Of a DNA stretch of 5,006 nt, positions 1 to 5,006 are shown one piece after another. The number at the start of each line of letters is the position of its first letter. The stretch's first letter is position 1. The notes beneath the pieces are model-generated. The model saw only the letters and a program-made list of their open reading frames with translations. It did not search any database and was not told the DNA's origin. The stretch is from Deltaproteobacteria bacterium (GTDB lineage Bacteria > Myxococcota > B64-G9), in contig JAUVAM010000368.1 in the NCBI GenBank assembly GCA_030591745.1, positions 1-5,006 on the forward strand, written 5' to 3'. Both the position numbers and the translations under genes were made by a program.

Positions 1-1624
1 ACTCACGCCGCTCACCACCCAGCTTCAGCTTGCTCGTGTCCTGCAGGACGTTATCAATCACATCGCCGGACAAATAAAACCGGAAAGCATTACGGATCTT
101 GGCCTTCTCCCGCTCTTCCGTTGCGTAGCGGTAAACGGCGATAGCCAAAAACAGAACGAAGAGGTGAACCTGCTGCAGGAGTTGGTAGACCAAAATGCCG
201 GAGGGAAACAGCATCTTAACGTCCACGGTCAGCATGGTGAAAGAAAACACCAACAAGGCCATCATGCTCAAGGTAAGGCGAAACCGGGTCAGCAGCCAAC
301 TGAAAAGCAAACCGACAAACAGCATGAAGGCAAACTCCATCATGCCGATGTTCCAATCGCGATAGAGATACTCCCCACGGATGACGTTCTCGATGATGGT
401 GGCGTGGATCTCCACACCAGGAAAAGAAGCGTCTAACGCCATCGGACGCAAGTCAAAGACACCAACCGAGGTCGCACCCACGAGTACAATCTTGTCCCGA
501 ACCGCCTCACAGGCTTCAGGTTCCTTGTTGATTATACCGCCCGCTGAAACATGCTTAAATGTCTTGCCTCTTCCGTAGTATTTCATCCGAAAACGACCGT
601 GTTCGTCCACTGGAATATGGATATGATCTTTTCCCGGGGGTTCAATCGGACCGATGAACAAATTCATCTCACCCGGTACGAAGACATCCTCGAAAGGGTC
701 TTGCCAAACATACACATTCACCGGATGACCGTAGTAGACGGAGAGCATCTCCAAGGAAAGCGCCGGAAATAAATTCAGCTTGGCCTTGCCCCCCCCCTGA
801 CTATCTCCCTGCTCAGGAAAAGACCATATCAGGGGTGAACGACGATAAATCCTGTCACCATCCGACACCATATTGAAGAATCCGTAATGCTCCACAGCCT
901 CGGTAAAAATCGGCAGATTGGCCCGAACACCCATTGCGGGGTGAAAGATCTGCTCCACATCCATTCCCTTGGCCCATTTTACGAACCCGATGGCCCCGAA
1001 ACCGATGGATTCCGCCCCCCGATCAATGACTTCTTTGCGGTCCAGCCCCTTCAATTCTTCTGCGTCAGCAAAAAAGAAGTACCCCAAAACCACGCTTTCC
1101 GAATCCTCCAAGACCTTTTCGAAACGAGCGTCCCCATTCGCTTTCTCACTGGTGCGAGCCAAGACCTCGGCAAACCCTGAATCGGGATTTTCGACTTTCT
1201 GGTATTCTTTGACCAGTTTATTCAAGACGGGCATGATACGGGCGGCATCCGGCTCAGCGAAGACCACGTCGAAACCAACTACCTTGGCATTGCAACGCAG
1301 CAACTCCTCAACCATGATAGCGATTTTTTCCCTGGGCCACGGCCACAGTCCCAGATCGGGCATGCGGTGGCTCTTCTCGTCGATGGCCACGATAACCACG
1401 TGGGCGTCTTTTTGAAAAGCTTGTCGCTCTTCATCTTTTTCCGGACCACCCCGAATGATGAACTTGAGATCCGAAAAGGAATTCTCCAGATTCGAAAGCG
1501 CGGTCGAAAAAGTTGAACCCCCAACGCTACCGTTGATAACCCAGTATATTTTGACCCCGCAGAAAAGCAGCGTCAGCAAAACGCCCAGTTTGAATCCGGA
1601 CATGGAAAACAACCGCTTAAGCAT
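1..1624 (-). CDS. CHASE2-domain membrane sensor, probable adenylate/guanylate cyclase (3' end outside window)
   Basis: The frame is open from the ATG at 1624 to the window edge: 541 codons plus one base, no stop. Seen: an N-terminal membrane segment (about residues 12-31); an extracytoplasmic CHASE2 domain (about 70-420) with the family-like stretches VVIVAIDEKS (76-85), LWPWPREK (93-100), KVVGFDVVFAEPD (114-126), GFFNMVSDGD (248-257), DKIVLVGATSVGVFDLR (377-393) and FPGVEIHATIIENVIRGEYL (401-420); three more membrane segments (about 427-446, 450-468, 474-498); then a cytoplasmic linker ending KLKLGGERRE (532-541). Known: a LGGE-R-(E/K) linker after CHASE2 and three helices normally leads into a class III cyclase domain whose first metal-binding Asp follows shortly. 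Inferred: it senses an unknown periplasmic signal and makes cAMP or cGMP. Four membrane segments put both ends in the cytoplasm. The catalytic domain is not visible, so activity cannot be judged. CHASE2 and topology are secure; the cyclase output is likely. The start is supported by a GGAG nine bases upstream. Confidence 0.9.
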   Translation of the reverse strand, partial: MLKRLFSMSGFKLGVLLTLLFCGVKIYWVINGSVGGSTFSTALSNLENSFSDLKFIIRGGPEKDEERQAFQKDAHVVIVAIDEKSHRMPDLGLWPWPREKIAIMVEELLRCNAKVVGFDVVFAEPDAARIMPVLNKLVKEYQKVENPDSGFAEVLARTSEKANGDARFEKVLEDSESVVLGYFFFADAEELKGLDRKEVIDRGAESIGFGAIGFVKWAKGMDVEQIFHPAMGVRANLPIFTEAVEHYGFFNMVSDGDRIYRRSPLIWSFPEQGDSQGGGKAKLNLFPALSLEMLSVYYGHPVNVYVWQDPFEDVFVPGEMNLFIGPIEPPGKDHIHIPVDEHGRFRMKYYGRGKTFKHVSAGGIINKEPEACEAVRDKIVLVGATSVGVFDLRPMALDASFPGVEIHATIIENVIRGEYLYRDWNIGMMEFAFMLFVGLLFSWLLTRFRLTLSMMALLVFSFTMLTVDVKMLFPSGILVYQLLQQVHLFVLFLAIAVYRYATEEREKAKIRNAFRFYLSGDVIDNVLQDTSKLKLGGERRE

Positions 1625-1633
1625 GCTTTATCG

Positions 1634-1637
1634 CTCC
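1634..1637 (-). promoter_or_regulatory. Shine-Dalgarno GGAG for the CHASE2 sensor gene
   Basis: On the minus strand GGAG lies nine bases before the ATG at 1624. The next in-frame ATG (1603, residue 8) has no purine-rich site before it, and starting there would trim the basic N-terminus ahead of the first membrane helix. This favours 1624 as the start. Confidence 0.55.
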
Positions 1638-1668
1638 GGTCTGCATTTTTGTGTGTCGGCTTGTTCGA

Positions 1669-1698
1669 AGGCTACGGCAGAGAGGCGGGGCAAGTCAA
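1669..1698 (-). promoter_or_regulatory. Candidate sigma-70 type promoter for the CHASE2 sensor gene
   Basis: Reading the minus strand, TTGACT (1698-1693) is a five-of-six match to the -35 consensus. It is followed after 18 bases by TAGCCT (1674-1669), a weak -10 with three of six matches. It lies about 45 bases upstream of the start codon, a sensible distance. The poor -10 means this is only a candidate, or a promoter needing an activator or an alternative sigma factor. Confidence 0.25.
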
Positions 1699-1740
1699 TA
1701 TCACACCTCTCCCACCCCCTCGCACCCGAATCCATTTGCC

Positions 1741-1769
1741 TTGACAGTACTTGCAGCCTTTGTTATTCA
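1741..1769 (+). promoter_or_regulatory. Candidate sigma-70 type promoter for the TPR gene
   Basis: A perfect -35 hexamer TTGACA (1741-1746) is followed after 17 bases by TATTCA (1764-1769), a weak -10 with three of six matches. Transcription would begin near 1776 and give a leader of about 50 bases before the ATG at 1828. Position and spacing fit, but the -10 is poor. Confidence 0.35.
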
Positions 1770-1827
1770 GGCCATCGATTCTTAAAGCCAACCCAGGACG
1801 CACTTTGCGTCTACGCCGGAGGACAGA

Positions 1828-3990
1828 ATGGCCCAGGCGAAAGACATAACCGGGGTGGATATTGATCGGCTGGAAGCCGATTTTGAAGCAGATCATGGCA
1901 ACTTTGTGCCACTGGCCCGCGCCTACATGGATCGGAACCTGCCTGTGCAGGCTGTCCGGGTATGTAAATTGGGGTTGTCCAAAAGCCCCACGGCGAAAGA
2001 CGGTCGCCTGGCTCTAGCCATGGCTCTGTACCACAATTACGAAGACGGCAAGGCCGAAGGCGAGCTAAGAAAAGCCATCGTCGCCGATCCCAAGGCCTTC
2101 GCGGCCCATCGCGCGCTGGGTGAAATTTACCTGGAACGCAGCCAGGATCAAAAGGCCGTGTCGCAATTTCTCAAAGCCATCGAAATCGAACCGGGGGATC
2201 CCTTCACCCGGGAATTGCTCAAATCGATCGATGAAAAGGTAGCCGCCACCAAGAACGGCCAGCCGGAAAACAATTGGCTGCCGCGCTCGACCCACCTGAA
2301 CAACACCCCGCCGCGACCCCTGTGGATCGGCATCTCTCAGGTGATGGTTGTGGCGTTGATCATGGGCGGGATTTTTCTTTGGTACCAGCACCACGTCGAA
2401 ATCCTGGTGCAGGTCCGCGCGGCATTAAAAACTGCTTCCGTGCTGACACCGCGTGACAATTTCGACGATTTGATCAAGGCCGAGCAAGAACACAAAAAGG
2501 CCCTGGTCTTAGATGACAGCCACGAAAAAACCATCGTTCGGCAATCCTTTGTCCAGGCGCTGTTGTTCCTGGATCATAACCAGAAGGACCGGCTGGAGAA
2601 CCTCAAGAAAACCCAAGCCTGGATGGACGTCGAGGAAATGCCCTACCCCGAGCGCTTCGCCATCAAGGCCATCGTCATGCTCGAGGAGAACAAGCCCAAG
2701 GACGCGGACGATTTCCTGCAGAAAACGGTCGAACGCGCCATCAACAAAAAAGACATCTACCTGAGCGACATGATCTTCGGCATCCAGGGTCGAGCCAAGC
2801 TGGCTCGAGGCAAGCTGAAAGAAGCCCGCGGAGATTTCAGCCGGGCAGCCAAATTTAGCGGCGGCAGCCCTCACTACATGTCCATGTTCGCCGATGTCTA
2901 CTTGCGGGAAGGCAACTACCCCCGAGCCATCCGCTATTTCCGAGATGCCTTACGCATCAATCCGGACCACAACTCCACGAACCTGCGCTTGGCCTATGCG
3001 TACGTGCAACGAGACAAGGGCCTGGACAAGGCAAAAAAAATCCTCGACAACATGATGGATCCGGAAAAACACCCTGCGGACTCATTCTCAGCCCCACAAA
3101 AAAGCCTGCTCTACCTGGTGCGAGCCGAATACGCACTGGCCCAAAAAGACGAAGGTCCGCCCAAGGCGGCCGAATTCTTACGCGAGTCCCTGGCTGCGTG
3201 GGACGGCAGCGCCGAAGCTCACAACCTGGCGGGTCGATTGGCGGCCATGAACAAGGATGGCGCCAAGGCCAAGGCTTCTTTCGCCAAGGCCATAGAGCTT
3301 GACCCCCAAATGCCCAAAGTACACTTCGACCGGGCCGAGAGCCTCTTCGTGCTGGGCGAACAACAAGATGCCATCGCCAAACTGAAAGAGTACGAAAAAT
3401 ACCTGAAGCCCACGGTTACCTATTTCGCCAAAAAGGGCGACTTGTTGATGCGCATGGACGATCTGGACAACGCCATGGTCGAGTTCAAAAAGGGTGTGGA
3501 ACTCGACGAATTGAGCGCCGAGGCGCGCTTCCATGTGGCTCGCTGTTACCAGGGCATGGGCAACAAACTGGCCGACGACAAAGAACAAGAAGCCAAAATG
3601 CGTGAGTTCTACAACCAGGCTCGCACGGAATACGAAAATTCCATGATGTTGCCCGGCGGTGAGCGGGCCGAAGTCTACCATTACATGGGCCTCATTTACT
3701 TGAGCGCCGAAAACTACGGAAACGCCCTGGACAGCATGGGTAAGGCTGTCATGCACATGGGCAAATCCGGCGAGTCCCACGATAAGATCGCGGTCATCTA
3801 TGATGACATCGCCAAGGTTTTCAAAGAGCTGGGCGGCTCCGAGGGTGAGAAGCAAGAGAAGGCCTATCTTGCAAAAGCCCAGGGTTTGCGTGAAGGCAAG
3901 ACCGTGGATGAAGTAGAAAAGGAATGGATCGAGAAGGAAAAGGCAGAAAAAAAGAGCCGGCGTAAGCGACGACGGCGTCGGCGACGATAG
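1828..3990 (+). CDS. Membrane-anchored tetratricopeptide repeat (TPR) protein with polyarginine tail
   Basis: A complete gene of 720 residues. The start is backed by GGAGG (1818-1822) five bases before the ATG. Seen: three TPR-like helical hairpins at about residues 25-126, the third ending in the typical KAIEIEPGDP; a Pro/Asn-rich linker (about 143-163); one hydrophobic segment (about 165-186, LWIGISQVMVVALIMGGIFL); a helical, less regular region (190-310); then a long TPR array (about 315-647) with clear units near 349-382 (ends ALRINPD), 462-495 (ends KAIELDP), 496-529, 530-563 and 614-647; a charged Glu/Lys helix (about 690-709); and a terminal SRRKRRRRRRR. Known: TPRs are protein-binding scaffolds without catalysis. 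Inferred: a single-pass membrane scaffold with a short TPR module on one side and a long one on the other, probably N-in/C-out, though flanking charge does not settle it. Partners are unknown. It is followed by an intrinsic terminator, so it appears to be transcribed alone or as the last gene of its unit. Confidence 0.93.
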   Translation: MAQAKDITGVDIDRLEADFEADHGNFVPLARAYMDRNLPVQAVRVCKLGLSKSPTAKDGRLALAMALYHNYEDGKAEGELRKAIVADPKAFAAHRALGEIYLERSQDQKAVSQFLKAIEIEPGDPFTRELLKSIDEKVAATKNGQPENNWLPRSTHLNNTPPRPLWIGISQVMVVALIMGGIFLWYQHHVEILVQVRAALKTASVLTPRDNFDDLIKAEQEHKKALVLDDSHEKTIVRQSFVQALLFLDHNQKDRLENLKKTQAWMDVEEMPYPERFAIKAIVMLEENKPKDADDFLQKTVERAINKKDIYLSDMIFGIQGRAKLARGKLKEARGDFSRAAKFSGGSPHYMSMFADVYLREGNYPRAIRYFRDALRINPDHNSTNLRLAYAYVQRDKGLDKAKKILDNMMDPEKHPADSFSAPQKSLLYLVRAEYALAQKDEGPPKAAEFLRESLAAWDGSAEAHNLAGRLAAMNKDGAKAKASFAKAIELDPQMPKVHFDRAESLFVLGEQQDAIAKLKEYEKYLKPTVTYFAKKGDLLMRMDDLDNAMVEFKKGVELDELSAEARFHVARCYQGMGNKLADDKEQEAKMREFYNQARTEYENSMMLPGGERAEVYHYMGLIYLSAENYGNALDSMGKAVMHMGKSGESHDKIAVIYDDIAKVFKELGGSEGEKQEKAYLAKAQGLREGKTVDEVEKEWIEKEKAEKKSRRKRRRRRRR

Positions 3991-4013
3991 TCACAAAACA
4001 GACGACAGGATTC

Positions 4014-4043
4014 AAAGGGCTCCCAGCTGGGAGCCCTTTTTTT
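4014..4043 (+). terminator. Intrinsic (Rho-independent) terminator after the TPR gene
   Basis: An eight-base-pair perfect stem GGGCTCCC (4017-4024) / GGGAGCCC (4029-4036) with loop AGCT is followed by seven T (4037-4043). Three A before the stem can pair with the first three T. It lies 24 bases after the TPR stop codon and has the classic form of a strong terminator. On the opposite strand the U-tract would be only three bases, so it should act mainly on the plus strand. Confidence 0.93.
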
Positions 4044-4048
4044 ACGGC

Positions 4049-4055
4049 GGGGTGA
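4049..4055 (+). promoter_or_regulatory. Shine-Dalgarno GGGGTGA for the beta-helix gene
   Basis: GGGGTGA sits directly before CATG and matches most of the AGGAGGTGA core, giving short spacing to the ATG at 4057. It begins only six bases after the terminator T-tract, so the whole space between terminator and start codon is occupied by the ribosome binding site. It supports 4057, which also gives a complete signal peptide. Confidence 0.6.
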
Positions 4056-4056
4056 C

Positions 4057-5006
4057 ATGAAAAAAACAAGAATAGCCCTACTTCATCCGATGCTGCTGCT
4101 ACTGCTGCTCTCATCACCAAGCGCTACACTGGCCGCCGACTGGCACGTGTCTCCCGAAGGCGCGGATGGCGCAGCGGGCACGGAAGATGCGCCTTTGGCC
4201 AGCCCAGCTCACGCCCTGGAACGGGCCGCAGCGGGTGACCGCATCTTGCTCCAGCGCAACGGAACATATCGAATCGGAAACTTGAGTTTGGGAAGCGATC
4301 TGACCTTGACGGCTTACGGCGAAGGAATGCCCCCCGTGTTGACCGCCAGTCTCTTGGTCGAATTGCCGAACTCATGGGCCACACTGCCCGCCGTGCATAC
4401 AGGGGCGGTTGCCGATCCAGTGCTTGCCTGCTACGTAAACGGCCGCTTTGTTCCGCTTGCCCGCTACCCAAACACCGGCTTTTTGCGTGTAGACAACGAT
4501 GACGATCCCGATCGCATTGAAGACGCGGAACTTGCCGCGCGACCCGGCGTGAGCCCAGGCCGGTGGACCGGTGCCCAGGTGCGCTGGCGCCGATGGAGTT
4601 GGTGGTGGGAAACACGCCCCATCATCGCCCACAGCGCAACAAACATACTGGAATTGGGCGAGGAGGGACGCTTTCATGATCCCTTCAGCGACGCCGGCTC
4701 AGGCTATTTCATCGACGGGGACCTGGATGAATTGGACGCCCCGGGAGAATGGTTCTGGGCTGACGGGACCCTTTACCTCTACCCGCCCGAATGGGCCGAT
4801 CCCGCCGACATGCGCGTGGAGGTTGTCACCAACGCCGAATCCGGCCTGCAAAGCGCCGGCTCATCCATCAGTCATATTCAATTGCAAGGCTTTGCAGACA
4901 CCGCCCTGGCGATCAACGGACCGACCCTGGTGGAGGACTGCATCTTCGCAGAGATTGAATCCAATGCCATCCGCTACACATGGAACGCACAGCCCTTCAC
5001 CATCCG
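4057..5006 (+). CDS. Secreted right-handed parallel beta-helix protein (3' end outside window)
   Basis: 316 complete codons are present and the frame is open at the right edge. Seen: a Sec signal peptide with basic MKKTR, a Leu-rich core (about 8-19) and a likely cleavage after ATLA (residue 27); then WHVSPEGADGAAGTEDAPLASPAHAL-type sequence (29-54), the usual opening of secreted beta-helix proteins where listed columns of residues lead into AAAGDRILLQRNGTYR (57-72). An inserted region (about 120-250) holds a Trp/Arg-rich patch (residues 175-187) and the sequence PGEWFWADGTLYLYPP (229-244). Beta-helix rungs resume at about 260-316 (ISHIQLQGF, LVEDCIFAEIESNAIRY). Known: this fold is shared by polysaccharide lyases, some glycoside hydrolases and many surface proteins; the GEW-LY-YPP insertion is typical of large beta-helix proteins that resemble carbohydrate-active enzymes. 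Inferred: an exported protein acting on or binding polysaccharide. Active-site residues would lie downstream, so no enzyme class is assigned. Confidence 0.85.
   Translation, partial: MKKTRIALLHPMLLLLLLSSPSATLAADWHVSPEGADGAAGTEDAPLASPAHALERAAAGDRILLQRNGTYRIGNLSLGSDLTLTAYGEGMPPVLTASLLVELPNSWATLPAVHTGAVADPVLACYVNGRFVPLARYPNTGFLRVDNDDDPDRIEDAELAARPGVSPGRWTGAQVRWRRWSWWWETRPIIAHSATNILELGEEGRFHDPFSDAGSGYFIDGDLDELDAPGEWFWADGTLYLYPPEWADPADMRVEVVTNAESGLQSAGSSISHIQLQGFADTALAINGPTLVEDCIFAEIESNAIRYTWNAQPFTI

Larger units (their letters stand above)
1625..1827. other. Divergent intergenic region between the sensor and TPR genes
   Basis: These 203 bases separate the start codons of two divergently transcribed genes and should hold the promoters of both. 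Seen: TTGACT on the minus strand, TTGACA on the plus strand, and between them a pyrimidine-rich stretch (about 1704-1728) that reads as a G-rich run on the minus strand. No coding frame with a ribosome binding site and no clear hairpin terminator was found. I could not recognise a specific operator palindrome. Confidence 0.6.

Noticed and set aside
164..1415. Several plus-strand open frames of 65-148 codons across the left part (for example 887-1180 and 969-1415)
   Set aside because: They are antisense to the CHASE2 sensor gene, overlap each other, show low-complexity composition and match no family I recognise.
1279..1524. An 81-codon minus-strand frame inside the sensor gene
   Set aside because: It is in a different frame from the CHASE2 product on the same strand; the CHASE2 frame carries the family motifs throughout.
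1740..1755. Possible sigma-54 promoter (CTTGACAGTACTTGCA)
   Set aside because: The TTGC -12 part is present, but the essential GG of the -24 element is TT at the required spacing.
1455..1865. A plus-strand frame running through the divergent intergenic region into the TPR gene
   Set aside because: It begins antisense to the sensor gene, has no ribosome binding site and ends out of frame inside the TPR gene.
3178..3855. A 225-codon open frame on the minus strand inside the TPR gene
   Set aside because: It lies wholly antisense to a well-supported TPR coding region, has no recognisable domain, and its length is explained by the codon bias of the true gene.
4124..4677. Minus-strand frames of 163 and 101 codons at the start of the beta-helix gene
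   Set aside because: The plus-strand frame has a signal peptide, ribosome binding site and beta-helix features; the antisense frames are Arg/Pro/Ser-rich without motifs.

Overview
The window holds three protein-coding genes on both strands, two of them cut by the window edges. All three look like products of a Gram-negative bacterium with a moderately GC-rich genome. The genes are a multi-pass membrane sensor of the CHASE2/class III nucleotide cyclase type, a membrane-anchored TPR protein, and a secreted beta-helix protein with a Sec signal peptide. This mix, and the long CHASE2 subtype, would fit a deltaproteobacterial-type lineage (Myxococcota, Desulfobacterota or relatives). That placement is an impression from protein style; no rRNA or other marker is present to fix it.

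Layout: positions 1-1624 (minus strand) are the N-terminal 541 codons of a CHASE2-domain sensor. The reading frame is open to the left edge and stops just where a class III adenylate/guanylate cyclase domain would begin. Positions 1625-1827 are a 203-base divergent intergenic region with candidate promoters in both directions. Positions 1828-3990 (plus) encode a complete 720-residue TPR protein with one internal membrane segment and an arginine-rich C-terminus. Positions 4014-4043 are a strong intrinsic terminator. From 4057 to the right edge (plus) runs the start of an exported right-handed beta-helix protein.

How they may work together: the cyclase gene and the TPR gene are divergent and could share control from the region between them, but nothing here shows a direct functional link. 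The beta-helix gene is separated from the TPR gene by a terminator and has almost no space for a promoter of its own, so its transcription is a real puzzle. I see no mobile element, CRISPR array, tRNA, rRNA or attachment site. The strongest oddities are the polyarginine tail and two-sided architecture of the TPR protein, a nine-G homopolymer inside the sensor gene, and the terminator placed 13 bases before a start codon. I do not find convincing evidence for a wholly new system.
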